Shown piece after piece: positions 34,880 to 45,333 of a stretch of DNA of 64,000 bases. Below the pieces are notes generated by a model. That model saw only the letters and a program-made list of their open reading frames with translations. It ran no database searches and was not told the DNA's origin. Source of the DNA: Metamycoplasma hominis ATCC 23114 (GTDB lineage: Bacteria; Bacillota_I; Bacilli_A; Mycoplasmatales; Metamycoplasmataceae). Positions within the stretch are counted from its first letter, which is position 1. Each line of letters opens with the position of its first letter. The position numbers and the translations under genes were made by a program. Location of the stretch: positions 356,516 through 420,515 of the forward strand of contig NC_013511.1 of NCBI RefSeq assembly GCF_000085865.1, read 5' to 3'.

Positions 34880-35578
34880 TTATTCTAATTTATTATCTAT
34901 TTTTTCTAATGCTTTTATTGTTGTTTTAAAAGAAACTTTTGCAACCTCGCGCAATGTCTTTTGACCATATTTCAAAATAAAATTTGCTGCCAAATCAATA
35001 ATTTTATTGCTTGCACCAAGTTTGAATTCAAAATTATATTTTTTGTTTTGTTGTTGCATTCAATCTATTAAAAATTTTCTTGATATTATTGATGCTGCAG
35101 CAACAGCCAGGGATTTTTCTTCGCCCTTGGTTTCAATAATTATTTCATTTTGAGGTTTTTTAAAATCTAGTCAAGAAATTGCTTGCAATTTTTTGAAATG
35201 CTTTTGTAACACTTCTAATGAAGTTGTATATTGATCAATAAAAACATCAATGTTCTGGTTTAATTTTTTTGTTAATATATTTATTGAATTACTATGAATT
35301 AATGTTTTTATTTCGTTGTTATTAATACCTGCATCAATTAATTTATTATAACCACTTTGACTAAGGCAAGTTTTTTGATAATAAACTAAATTTTCAATTT
35401 GATTAAAAATTTCAATTATTCTTTTATCAGAAAGTTTTTTGCTGTCTTTAACACCAATTTGTTTTAGTTTTTCAATGTTATCTTTTGGTATATAACAGGC
35501 AACTGAAATTACGGGACTGAAATAATCACCTACTCCCGTTTCATCAACGCCAATTAATTCATCTAAGTTTTTATTCAA
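34880..35578 (-). CDS. rnhC: Ribonuclease HIII, short form
   Basis: Cleaves RNA in RNA-DNA hybrids. 232 residues with a TGA-Trp at 35171. The motif GVDETGVGDYFSP has the HIII form (GDYFxP), followed by acidic residues in DSKKLSD, VFIDQY and the late AVAAASIISR region. The N-terminal TBP-like substrate-binding domain (about 80 residues in Bacillus HIII) is absent. Start: TTG at 35578 preceded by GAAGAAG and overlapping the HAD gene stop by 8 bases (TTGAATAA). A GTG at 35611 would be an alternative with no better RBS. Coupled translation with the HAD gene is likely. Confidence 0.82.
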
Positions 35579-36533
35579 TTTCTTCTTCTTTACTAAAAAA
35601 GTTATCTGCACCTACAGTTTTAATATTATTTTTTTGTTCGGCCTTTTGCTTTTTACCTAATTTAATGTATTTTTCTGGGTTTTTTAGGAATTGATCAATA
35701 AAGTATCCAACTGCGCCTTCTTTATTTGTTTGCTTCATAACAACTGTTGACATCTTTTTAATTAAGGGTTCAGCATTTGCAGGTGATACACAAACATTAG
35801 CAACATTATACATGCTTAAATCATTATATGAATCTCCCATTGCAACAGTATCATCAATGTCAATGTTGTAATATCTCATAATTAGTGAAATAACTTTTCC
35901 TTTATCAATACCTATTGAAGTAATATCAAATACTGGGCTTAATCCTTCACCTTTTGATCAAGAAGAAAATTCTCCTAAATCTCCATAACGTCTTTTTAAA
36001 TATGTCAATAATTCCAAAACATCTGTATCAGGTTTAACATCAAATACAATTCCGGTTGGTTTTAGTGGGATTTTTTCTAGGTTAATACATTCTCTAAATT
36101 TTGTTGCTTGGTTAAATCCAAACACTCTTTCAAGGTTAGGATCTCTATGCATTAATTGAACCCAGTCAGGGCCTTCTATTGCATAATTAGTAATTTCTTT
36201 TTTTACTTTTTCATCGCCTAAAATATAAAGAACTTCATTTAAGTCCAAATATGTAATAGCAGGTATAAAGAATGGGTCAGCAGGGTTGTGGATGTGAGCA
36301 CCATTGTAATTACCTACAATTGCATTAAGTCCAAGTTTTTCATACACAGGCAATGTACTTCTTCAAGGTCTTCCTGTAATTATTGAAACAATGTGTCCTT
36401 GGGCAACAGCTTTTTTAATTGCTTCTTCTGTTTTTGGATGAACTGTGCCATTGGCTGAATCTGCTAATAGTGTTCCATCTAGATCAATAGCAAATAAAAA
36501 TCTTCTTTGTTTTGATTCTTTGTTGTATGCCAT
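35571..36533 (-). CDS. HAD-superfamily (Cof type) phosphatase
   Basis: 320 residues. Motif I is DLDGTLL (about 17-23, nucleophile and acid/base Asp), motif II SIITGRP, then the cap domain, motif III Lys in IGIDKGK and motif IV GDSYNDLSM. Cof/IIB members dephosphorylate small phosphosugars or pyridoxal or flavin phosphates; the substrate cannot be read here. The last 40 residues are a charged tail (KKQKAEQKNNIKTVG...). One TGA-Trp is used. It overlaps rnhC. Confidence 0.92.
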
Positions 36534-36670
36534 AATTTCCTTTCATAATATATAAATATTTTACAATATTTTTTATATCTTCTACATTTTGAACAAAATT
36601 ACTAAAAAATGTATCTCAATTTTCAATGTTTTATTGCAAAAATTTACACGGAATCAATTTATTGCAAATT

Positions 36671-36704
36671 AAAAAACTTCAAGTTTTTTTACTTGGAGTT
36701 TTTT
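36671..36704 (-). terminator. Terminator of the deoD-deoA-deoC-upp operon
   Basis: AAAAAACTTCAAGT paired with ACTTGGAGTTTTTT, ten bases past the upp stop. Confidence 0.75.
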
Positions 36705-36714
36705 AAAAATTTAT

Positions 36715-37344
36715 TTATTTTATTTTTGTTCCAAATATACGGTCACCAGCATCTCCCAAACCAGGTAATATATAATTATGTTCATTCAATTTTTCATCTT
36801 TTGAAGCTAAATATATATCAACATTAGGAAATTGTTTTGTTACTTTATCAATACCTTGTTGAACGCCTACTAAACATACTAATTTAATATTGTTAAAGCC
36901 TAACTTATCCAATTTTGCTATTGCATCGCATGCGGATGAGCCAGTTGCAAGCATAGGGTCAACAATAATAATATAGCTATCATGTGGTACTTCTGGAATT
37001 TTAAAGAAATATTCAACAACTTCGTTTGTTTCTTCGTTTCTATACATTCCAATATGACCAACTCTAGCTTGAGGAACCAAATCCATAATACCATTCAACA
37101 TTCCAAGCCCCGCACGTAAAATAGGAATAATTACAATTTCTCTATCAAGAGTTTCACCTTCATATTTAACATTCATTGGTGTTGTTATTGATATTTTCTT
37201 AGTTCGATAGTCCCTCAATGTTTCATATACCATCAACGAAGCAATCTCGTTCAAATTATCTCTAAAATCTTTGTAAGATGTTTCTTTTGAGCGCATCGTT
37301 GTTAATTTAGCGTTAATTAAGGGATGCTGAAAAATTTTTACCAT
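36715..37344 (-). CDS. upp: Uracil phosphoribosyltransferase
   Basis: 209 residues, the usual length. Uracil + PRPP gives UMP + PPi. The PRPP loop is VDPMLATGSSACDA, IPILRAGLGM lies near the start, and the uracil-binding C-terminus is GDAGDRIFGTK. Last gene of the nucleoside-salvage operon, 34 bases after deoC. It recovers the uracil released by DeoA. Confidence 0.97.
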   Translation of the reverse strand: MVKIFQHPLINAKLTTMRSKETSYKDFRDNLNEIASLMVYETLRDYRTKKISITTPMNVKYEGETLDREIVIIPILRAGLGMLNGIMDLVPQARVGHIGMYRNEETNEVVEYFFKIPEVPHDSYIIIVDPMLATGSSACDAIAKLDKLGFNNIKLVCLVGVQQGIDKVTKQFPNVDIYLASKDEKLNEHNYILPGLGDAGDRIFGTKIK

Positions 37345-37378
37345 ATATTTGTGTTATCAACTTTCTTTTTATTTTTTA

Positions 37379-38041
37379 TTATTTTTCTAATTTAAATAAT
37401 TCTTCCATAACTGGAACTGATTTAGACATACCTAAACGGTTTGCACCTAATCTAATCATTTCTTGGGCATCTGCTAGATTTTTAATACCACCTGATGCTT
37501 TAATTAAAAGTTTGTCGCCACAGGTTTCCTTCATAGTTTGAATGTCTTCAAATGAAGCACCTCTATAAGAAAATCCAGTTGATGTCTTAATAAAATCGGC
37601 GCCAGATTGCATTACTAATCCAGTAATTTTTATTAATTCAGCTTTTGTTAACAATGCTGTTTCAACTATAACTTTTAAAGTTCTGCCGTTGCATGCTTCT
37701 TTTATTGCTTTGATTTCGTTTAATACGTATTCATATTGTCCATCTTTAAATCTTCCAACATTGATTACCATATCAATTTCGTCAGCTCCATGTTCAACAG
37801 CAATTTTTGTTTCATAAACTTTAACACTGGTTGCATTATAGCCTAGTGGAAAACCAATAACTGTGCAAACAAGCACATCACTGTTTTTTAATGCTTCTTT
37901 AGCATACTTAACATATGATGGTGCAATACATACTGATTTAAAATCATATTTAATTGCTTCTTGAATTAATTTATCAATGTCTTTGCTTGTTGCAGAAGGT
38001 GATAAATTTGTGTGGTCAATATATTTGTTTAATTCTGTCAT
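37379..38041 (-). CDS. deoC: Deoxyribose-phosphate aldolase
   Basis: 220-residue class I aldolase: deoxyribose-5-phosphate gives acetaldehyde + glyceraldehyde-3-phosphate. The Schiff-base Lys is in FIKTSTGF and the second active-site Lys in IKASGGI; DEIDMVINVG carries the conserved Asp. RBS AAGGAAG. It lies between deoA and upp and feeds the sugar from nucleosides to glycolysis. Confidence 0.97.
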   Translation of the reverse strand: MTELNKYIDHTNLSPSATSKDIDKLIQEAIKYDFKSVCIAPSYVKYAKEALKNSDVLVCTVIGFPLGYNATSVKVYETKIAVEHGADEIDMVINVGRFKDGQYEYVLNEIKAIKEACNGRTLKVIVETALLTKAELIKITGLVMQSGADFIKTSTGFSYRGASFEDIQTMKETCGDKLLIKASGGIKNLADAQEMIRLGANRLGMSKSVPVMEELFKLEK

Positions 38042-38067
38042 ATTCTTCCTTAAGTTAATTTAATTAA

Positions 38068-39366
38068 TTACATTAATTTAGCAAAAACCGTTTGAATGTC
38101 ATGCTTGCTTTCGCTAAATTCTATTGCAGACAACAATTCTTTTTGAAGTTCTGGATTTATAGGTTTTGACGAATACAATGTAAATAATACATCTCCTTTA
38201 TTTACATATTCATTTGAACTCTTATTCAAATAAATTCCTGCTTCATAGTCAATAGAATCTTCTTTTTTAGATCTACCTGCTCCTAATTTCATTGCTACTA
38301 ATCCAAAATCAATTGCAGATTTTATTTTTAAATATCCACTTTGACTTGCAATAATTTCTTGTTTATATTGAGGATTAAATCATTTTGAATCTTTTTCAAA
38401 AACCTTGATGTTTCCACCTTGTGCTGAAATTCATTCCAAAAATTTGTTATATGCTTTTTTATTATTGATTACTTCATCAATCATTTTTCTTGCTTCAACT
38501 TCATCTTTAGCTTTTTGTGCCAAAACTAATAATGTTGAACCTGATGAGTAAATAATTTCTGTAAAATCTTTAGGTCCATGTCCATTTAATGTATCTATTG
38601 CTTCTAAAACTTCAATTTTATTGCCAATAGTTTTTCCTAAAGGTTGTTGCATATTGGTTATTTCAACGGCAATCTTTCTATTTAATTTCTTGCCAATTTC
38701 AATCATCAATTTTCCAAGTTTTTTTGCTTCATTAATATCTTTCATAAATGCGCCATTGCCACATTTAACATCCAATAAAATGCAGTTTGAACCAGTTGCA
38801 AGTTTTTTAGACATAATTGATGAGGCGATCAATGGAATTGATTGAACGGTACCCGTTACATCACGTAATGCATAGATTTTTTTATCTGCAGGCACAAGTT
38901 TTTGATTTTGTCCAACTATTGCAATACCATGCTTTTCAACTAGGTCTCTAAATTGTTGGTCAGTCACTGAAAAATTATAGCCATCAATTGATTCTAATTT
39001 ATCAAGTGTTCCTCCTGTATGTCCAAGTCCTCTTCCTGACATCTTTGCAACAGTTAAACCTAAGGCTGCTAAAATTGGGCATAATGCAATACTTACTTTA
39101 TCTCCAACTCCTCCTGTTGAGTGTTTATCAACGATTACTTTATTTAAATAACTTCAATCAAGTACTTCGCCTGAGTGCATCATAGCATCGGTTAATTGTG
39201 CTGTTTCAGCATCGCTTAAACCATTTAATCTGATTGCCATTAATAAAGCAGCAGCTTGGTAGTCAGGAACATTTTCTGCTACATATTCTTTAATGAAAAA
39301 ATCAATTTCTTCTTTGGTAAGAGTTTGATTTTCTACTTTTTTGTTAATAATATCAATAATTCTCAT
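38068..39366 (-). CDS. deoA: Pyrimidine-nucleoside (thymidine) phosphorylase
   Basis: 432 residues joined across TGA-Trp codons. Splits (deoxy)uridine/thymidine with phosphate. The phosphate-binding motif KHSTGGVGDKVS follows a helical N-terminal domain. SGRGLGHTGGTLDKLES is the family signature. Sits 16 bases after deoD and 26 before deoC. Confidence 0.96.
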
Positions 39367-39382
39367 AATTATTTCTTTCTAT

Positions 39383-40099
39383 TTATTCAAAGTCTTCTGA
39401 TATTGATAATGCTAATTCCATCATTTGATTGAATGAATTTTGTCTTTCTTCAGCGGTTGTATATTCATGTGTTATTAAATTATCAGAAATAGTTAAAATT
39501 GTTGCGGCTTTTTTGTGCAATTTTTCTGCTACTGTAAATAGTCCATATGCTTCCATTTCAACAGCAACTGCTCCACCTGAATTTTTAACTCTATCTTCAA
39601 CAGAAAATACTGAATAAAATGCATCTTCCGATAAAATTCTTCCTTCTTCAAGTTTTAAATTCAATTCCTTAGCATGTTTTCTAATTGAATCGTTTAATTC
39701 ACTATTTGGAAGAGCTACATTGCTTTCATCATTGACTAATAAATTTTTACGGAATGAAGTGCTATCACTATATGCTGAAGTTGCCAAAACTAATGAATAA
39801 TTTTTTAAATCAGCCTTGAATGAGCCACCTGATCCAATTCTAATTATTGCTTCAACTCCATATTGACTAAATAATTCATATGAATAAATTCCAATTGAAG
39901 GAACGCCCATGCCTGAAGCACAAATAGAAATTTTTCTTCCCTTATAAAAGCCAGTATACATTAAAACATTTCTAACTGTTGACACTAATTTAGCGTTTTC
40001 TAAATAGTGTTCAGCAATATACTTTGCTCTTAAAGGATCACCTGGCATTAAAACTAATTTTGCAAAATCATCATCTTTTGCATTTATATGAGGTGTCAT
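39383..40099 (-). CDS. deoD: Purine-nucleoside phosphorylase, DeoD type
   Basis: 238 residues. Splits purine (deoxy)nucleosides to base and pentose-1-phosphate. MPGDPLRAKYIA at the start and GSGGSFKADL near 92 bind phosphate. VAVEMEAYGLF binds the ribose, and the Asp in ISDNL lies at the base site. RBS GGAGAAAATATG. First gene of the operon. Confidence 0.97.
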   Translation of the reverse strand: MTPHINAKDDDFAKLVLMPGDPLRAKYIAEHYLENAKLVSTVRNVLMYTGFYKGRKISICASGMGVPSIGIYSYELFSQYGVEAIIRIGSGGSFKADLKNYSLVLATSAYSDSTSFRKNLLVNDESNVALPNSELNDSIRKHAKELNLKLEEGRILSEDAFYSVFSVEDRVKNSGGAVAVEMEAYGLFTVAEKLHKKAATILTISDNLITHEYTTAEERQNSFNQMMELALSISEDFE

Positions 40100-40202
40100 A
40101 TTTTCTCCTTATTCTATTGATAGTTTTTTATACATTATTATTTTATAATAATTAAATAATTAATAAACATTAAATGTCTAAAACGCTAATAAGTCAATAC
40201 AT

Positions 40203-40236
40203 AAAAAAGCAAAAAGATTAACTTCTTGCTTTTTTA
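40203..40236 (-). terminator. Terminator of rnpB
   Basis: AAAAAAGCAAAAAG paired with CTTCTTGCTTTTTT, immediately after the RNase P RNA in the minus direction. Confidence 0.75.
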
Positions 40237-40237
40237 T

Positions 40238-40527
40238 GACACTATAAACCGCTTTCTGTACTATTTTAATAGCGCCAACTATTTATCTAAGCCAATCGGC
40301 TTCCGGGTTCTTTGTTCGGTTCCTTGTTCCCAGTTCCCCTACCAAAATTTGGGTTTCTAGCTCATGGAGTTTACATCGTTGCATCTTAACTAAATAAGCT
40401 CGTCTCTGTTGCACTAGTCGTCAACTAATTGTTGCCTAGACTTATTGGGTCTAGCATGAACACTACTCGCATCACAGCGAGTGCTAGAGCGGATTTTCCT
40501 CTACTTTGTAGTAGCAGTTGGCCATGT
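40238..40527 (-). ncRNA. rnpB: RNase P RNA (catalytic RNA of tRNA 5' maturation)
   Basis: On the minus strand the conserved RNase P core can be followed: GAGGAAAATCC near the 5' end, CTGTGATGCGAG, AACAGAGACGAG, AAACTCCATGAGC and GAAACCCAAATTTTGGTAGGGG, then the end GAAAGCGGTTTATAGTG. Length about 290 is small, as in mycoplasmas. It has its own promoter (-35 TTGATA, 17-base spacer, -10 TAAAAT) and a terminator. The 5' end is set seven bases after the -10; exact ends are uncertain by a few bases. Confidence 0.88.
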
Positions 40528-40533
40528 AATTTA

Positions 40534-40562
40534 ATTTTACCTTAAAACACAAAAAATATCAA
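40534..40562 (-). promoter_or_regulatory. rnpB promoter
   Basis: On the minus strand, TTGATA (40562-40557), 17 bases, TAAAAT (40539-40534). It is the best two-box promoter seen in the window. Confidence 0.8.
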
Positions 40563-40581
40563 TGTTTTTTTAGTAAAAAAA

Positions 40582-40587
40582 TATAAT
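40582..40587 (+). promoter_or_regulatory. -10 element of recO, leaderless geometry
   Basis: TATAAT ends eight bases before the recO ATG, and no ribosome-binding site is present. Transcription would begin at or next to the A of the ATG. Confidence 0.6.
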
Positions 40588-40595
40588 TTTAATAT

Positions 40596-41267
40596 ATGGA
40601 ATTTGAGCTAAGTGGAATTGTAATTAATAAACAAAATGTTAATGAATTTGATGAAATAATATCATTACTAACAAATAAAGGCATTCAAAGAATTTTTTGC
40701 CCCGGGGTAAATAAAACTAATTCAAAAAATGGCCCATCAATTTTAATTTTAAATTTAGTCAATTGTGAAGTCATTAAATCAGAAACAAGAAATTTATTAC
40801 CTAGACTAAAAACTGCTTCATTAATAAAAAATTTTCCCACAGATTATAGACTTTTAAATATTGCAAATGATTTAAAAACCTTCTTTAATTGTCTTGATAA
40901 TTGCAATAATATTAATCTTATTAAAGAATATGAACATTGCTTAGATTTTATATTGTCAAAGTCTGATAAAGTTGAAGCATATTTATTGTTTTTAGTTGTT
41001 TCTAGTTTAGGATTTAAGCCCAACTTAAATTCTTGTATTGAATGCAATAATGTTGAAAATATTGTAGATTTTAAACTATACAAAGGGGGATTTTTGTGTT
41101 CGATGCATTCAAACATTGTAAATGCTGATGTATCACTATTAAGGTCTTGATATTGAATAAATAAAAAATTTGAACAATTTGATTTAAATTGTTCAAATCT
41201 AAATGCTATTAAAATCAATAATGAACTTAAAATGTTTTTGTATGATAATAACATTATTTATCGTTAA
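40596..41267 (+). CDS. recO: DNA repair protein RecO
   Basis: 223 residues with a TGA-Trp near the end. Helps load RecA and anneal strands in RecFOR repair. The N-terminal OB-fold part begins MEFELSGIVINKQNVNEFDE, with the family pattern of exchange near LPRLKTA, then a helical domain. A Cys pair CIECNN plus FLCSMHS matches the RecO zinc-binding region. Its last 14 bases overlap the 3' end of the convergent membrane-protein gene. Confidence 0.82.
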
Positions 41268-41889
41268 TAGATATTTTTTTTATCTCATCAAACTTAAGTT
41301 GCAATGTTTTAAAATCAATATTATTTGTTTTATTAGAATATAACATGTCTTCAAAATCATTTAATTTTATTAAATCTTCCTTTGATATATTCTTTTTATG
41401 TAAATTAATAATTAAATTAAATGCTTCATTATAAAATAGTAAGTATTGCTTAAAATTATCTTCTAAATATTCATATAGATTTTTAAAATCATCAGAAATT
41501 TTAGCCAATGTTTCCTTGTCTTGTTTATCTTCAATATATTGGCTAAAAATATGTTCATTCTTATCCACTATTTTTTTCTTAAAATCATATTGAGCAACTC
41601 TTTTTTCAAAATAATCTTTTAAGTTTCAAAATACACCATAATCAGGCAATGAATGAATTAAATTTAATGAACGTAAATATTGCTTATAAATTTCTTTACG
41701 AATTATTATTAATTGACTGTTTGAATTAGTTTTTTTATGATTATTAACAAGAACATAAGTAATACCTAGTAAAAAAGGTAATCCAATAACTGCGCTGATT
41801 CCTGAAATAATGCCTATTTTTGATCTTCTAGTTAAAAATCTATGCGGTTTTTTATTTTGAACTTTTTCTTGATTTTTTGATAACTTCAT
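41254..41889 (-). CDS. Single-anchor helical membrane protein, unknown
   Basis: 211 residues across one TGA-Trp. A basic N-terminus (KKPHRFLTRRSK) is followed by one membrane segment at about 25-47, then a Lys/Asp/Glu-rich helical domain. The basic side is inside, so the domain would lie outside the cell. The pattern LxLIHSLPDY, then WNLKDYF, recalls the anchored proteins at 3464-6101 in layout only. It is convergent with recO and overlaps it by 14 bases. No family recognised. Confidence 0.75.
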
Positions 41890-41946
41890 AACAAAATTAT
41901 ATAGTTTAAATTAGCATTGTTATTTTAAAAATAGTAGAAAAATTTA

Positions 41947-43689
41947 TTATTTTTTAGTAGATTTTGCTAATAATATAACATTTTCATCAAGGTTTGGATC
42001 TTCTTCAATACTTGCAGTAGTATGATTTGTAAACAAAATTGTAGGAATAATAACAACGTCTCTACGTTTATTTTTATAAAAAAATGGGGCTAATCTATCA
42101 ATTATTAGTTGCTTTAATTGAGGCACAGTTCAATCATTTGAGTTTTTAATTGTATATAATATAGCGCCATGAACCAACCTCTTTGCTTCTTCAATTAAAT
42201 GCAATGAATTTTTTACATAAAATGCACCACGAGAAACTATTCTTGGTTTACCAATAATTAGATTTTTTTCTTTATTAATTGCTAAAACAACATGCATAAA
42301 TCCGTTTTGGCCTAATTCACTACGTTCTTTAATAATTTGAGAGTTAGTTTTTGATAAAATATTGCCATCAATAAAAACAGGTCCAAAATAAACCTTCTCA
42401 TTCGACAAACGAACTTGATGATTTTCTAAATAATAAACATCCCCTAATCTAGCAATCAAAATATTTTTAGCATCAACACCGCTTTCAATAGCAGTATAGC
42501 CATGAACAACGCTCATTCTATATTCACCGTGATAAGGCATAAAATATTTTGGTCTAGTCAATTCAAAAATTTTTCTATGTTCATCTTTGTAGGCGTGACC
42601 CGAGGTATGTAGATAGCCGTCTACACCATTTTCACGAATTATTGCGCCTAATTTATATAGTCTATTAACTAATAATTCAATTTTAGATCTATTTCCAGGA
42701 ATTGGACTAGATGAAAAAATAATAGTATCCTTTGGTTTTATTGTAATATTTGGATGTTTTCCTCATGACATCTTTGCAAGTCCAGCTAGTTCTTCACCTT
42801 GAGAACCAGTTGTTAAAATTAATAACTCATTATCTCCAAATTTGCTTAATGATTTTTTGTCAATAAACACTTCGTCCGGAACATTAATATAGCCTAATCT
42901 TCTACCAATATCTATTCCATCAACCATAGAACGGCCGAAGGCAACAACCTTTTTATTTAAAGAAGCGCCTAATTCAATAATTGCTTTAATTCTAGTTAAA
43001 TTAGAAGCAAATGCAGTTACAATGATTTTCTTTTCTGCTTCCAACATATATTTTTTAATATCTTTTAAAATATCTGACTCTGATGGTGAATGATTTGGAC
43101 GCATAGCATTTGTTGAATCAGAAAATAAAACATCAAGGCCTTCGTCGCCAATTTGTTTAAGTTTATTAAAATCTGTAAAATTTCCAATAGGTGTGTAGTC
43201 AAACCTAAAATCACCTGTCATCATTAATGAACCATTAGGGGTTTTAATTCTAATGCCAAAGGCATCAGGAATTGAATGTTGGGCGGTTCAAAAATCTACT
43301 TGACAAGGGCCAAAAGTTCAAACTGCATCTTTTTCAGTTTCAATAAATTCAATATTACGTTTTATCTTCATATCCTCAAATTTTAGTTTTAGATATTGAA
43401 TAGCAATTCTAGGTGCAAATATTTTTTTAACATCAACTTGCTGAACTAAATATGGAACACCCCCAATATGATCTTCATGTCCGTGGTTTATGAAAAGACC
43501 TTCGATTTTATCTTGATTTTCTGCTAAAAAAGTGAAATCTGGAATGGAACCATTTACACCTGTTACATATGAATCGCAAAATTTAATTCCGGTGTCAATA
43601 ATAAAAATATGATTTTCATATTGAATAACCAAAGTACTTTTACCAATTTCTTGCATTCCGCCTAATCCAAAAATTTTAGTTGGGCTCAT
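41947..43689 (-). CDS. rnj: Ribonuclease J
   Basis: 580 residues in one frame with TGA-Trp codons. Metallo-beta-lactamase/beta-CASP nuclease with 5'-3' exo- and endonuclease action on mRNA and rRNA. The metal site is HGHEDHIGG (about 78-86), with further ligands in AQHSIPDAFG and MMTGDFRFDY. The beta-CASP part holds FSDSTNAMRPNHSPSE and VTAFASNLTRI, then TTGSQGE and the late His motif. RBS GGAGG. Mycoplasmas often have two RNase J genes; whether this is J1 or J2 cannot be told. Confidence 0.93.
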
Positions 43690-43794
43690 AAATCCTCCAA
43701 TTTTTATAATTATTATAATGAATGAATATTCAGCTTTTTATTGTTAATATTTTAGCAAAAAAATACGAAATTAAAAAAAATACAAATTTTTTAT

Positions 43795-43800
43795 TAAAAT
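43795..43800 (+). promoter_or_regulatory. -10 element of the 43808 gene, leaderless geometry
   Basis: TAAAAT ends seven bases before the ATG and no ribosome-binding site is visible. Confidence 0.5.
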
Positions 43801-43807
43801 TTTAGAT

Positions 43808-44299
43808 ATGAATGATAGTAGGGTACAAAAAACAAAGATTCCTAAAGTATTAGCAAGTTTTAGTTTAATTTTAGAACTTATTGCATTAGCATTACTTATT
43901 TATGTTATATATAGTTTCTCTTCAATTTGAAAAGAAACACTTGCAGATATAAAGGGAATTATAAAAAATAATAAAGACAGTTTTGAAACATTTTGAAAGG
44001 AATTTTCTAAATATTGAATAGACTTTTATAAAAATAATAAGGTCTTAATTAGTGCAATTTTAGCATTGCCAATATTATTATATGTTTGCTTTATATTTAG
44101 TATGTTAGTAATAGCAAAAGCTAGTTGGTCATTACACAAAGTTCCAATAATACTTATTATTGTTACATTATGTTTGCCAATTCTATTATTATGTGAAATA
44201 GTTAGAATAGTATCACTATTTTTAATAGTAATAAAAAAGCAAAAAAATTTTAATAACCAAGTATATTATGGACCACAAGTTGCTAACATACAAAATTAA
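43808..44299 (+). CDS. Small membrane protein, unknown
   Basis: 163 residues with TGA-Trp codons. Three or four hydrophobic segments: about 15-37, 78-100 and 108-140. Between the first and second is an outside-like loop rich in Lys, Asp and Trp (IWKETLADIKGIIKNN, then FWKEFSKYWIDFYKNNK). Charged C-terminal tail KKQKNFNNQVYYG. It stands alone between divergent and convergent neighbours, with a terminator after it. No family recognised. Confidence 0.75.
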
Positions 44300-44300
44300 T

Positions 44301-44334
44301 AAAAAATTCGTAATTATTTCTATTACGAATTTTT
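44301..44334. terminator. Bidirectional terminator
   Basis: AAAAATTCGTAAT and its complement, between the convergent small membrane protein gene and trxB. Confidence 0.8.
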
Positions 44335-44364
44335 ATTTATAAAATAAGAAAACAAGAAGAAATC

Positions 44365-45300
44365 TTATTTATATAATTTATCGATTTTATTACTTATTGC
44401 TCTTGCAGCAATTGTCCCATCAGCTGTTGCTGTTGTAATTTGTCTTACATCTTTTACAATAACATCGCCTATTGCAAAAATATTAGGAATTTTAGTTTCC
44501 ATATTTTCATTAACTTCAATAAATCCACGGCTATTTAATATTTCATCGTATTTACCTTTTATAAATGCTGTGTTAGGTTTAAAACCAACATAAGGAAAAA
44601 TGCAACTTATATTCATTTTTGTTTCTTTTCCATTTATATTAGCAATAATTTCTTCAACTTTTTCATTGCCCAAAATTTCTTTAATAGTTGAATTTTCATG
44701 AATATAAATATTGCTTTTAGACATTGCTTCATTGACAAGTTTTTTTTCTGCAATAATTCCATCACGAACAAAAATATGAACCTCAGAGGCAATTGATGCT
44801 AAATAAGACGATTCTTCGAATGCTGAATTACCTCCACCAATGATTGCACAAGGTTTATTTTTATACAAAGGACCATCGCAAATTACGCAATATGATACAC
44901 CTTTGCCTCTATATTCTTCAATACCTTTTACATCCAAAGGAACAATTTCTTTCATGCCAGTTGCAATAATTATTGCTTTTGATTTTATTGACATGCCATT
45001 TTCCAAAATGACTTCTTTTTCAATATCTGATATAGAATTAATTTCCTTTACATTACCGTAAATAAATTTTGAGCCATTATCTCTTGCTTGTTTAAGCATA
45101 GCTTTGGAAAGTTCAAAACCACTTATAAAACTAAAACCTGGATAATTTTCAATTTTAGATTGAGCAGAAACTTTTCCTCCTGGTACTCCGCCTTCAATAA
45201 AAGCAACATTTATGTCATTTCTTGCTAAATATATTGCAGCCGTTAATCCTGCTGGCCCTGCCCCAATTATTAAAACATCATATAAGTTATTATTTTCCAT
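44365..45300 (-). CDS. trxB: Thioredoxin reductase
   Basis: 311 residues. NADPH-dependent reduction of thioredoxin. The FAD-binding motif GAGPAGLTAAIYLARN starts about residue 11. The redox pair CVIC is in SYCVICDGPLY, the NADPH motif is GGGNSAFEES, and the late FAD motif FAIGDV. The ATG at 45300 is preferred because GGAGAA precedes it; an in-frame ATG lies 12 bases upstream. It is 33 bases after lgt. Confidence 0.95.
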   Translation of the reverse strand: MENNNLYDVLIIGAGPAGLTAAIYLARNDINVAFIEGGVPGGKVSAQSKIENYPGFSFISGFELSKAMLKQARDNGSKFIYGNVKEINSISDIEKEVILENGMSIKSKAIIIATGMKEIVPLDVKGIEEYRGKGVSYCVICDGPLYKNKPCAIIGGGNSAFEESSYLASIASEVHIFVRDGIIAEKKLVNEAMSKSNIYIHENSTIKEILGNEKVEEIIANINGKETKMNISCIFPYVGFKPNTAFIKGKYDEILNSRGFIEVNENMETKIPNIFAIGDVIVKDVRQITTATADGTIAARAISNKIDKLYK

Positions 45301-45333
45301 ATATTTCTCCATTACTAAAAAAGCAGCAAATTA

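Noticed and set aside
40100-40595. Gene-free gap as a decayed protein gene
   Set aside because: The minus strand carries the RNase P RNA core, its own promoter and terminator, which explain the conserved, less AT-rich block.
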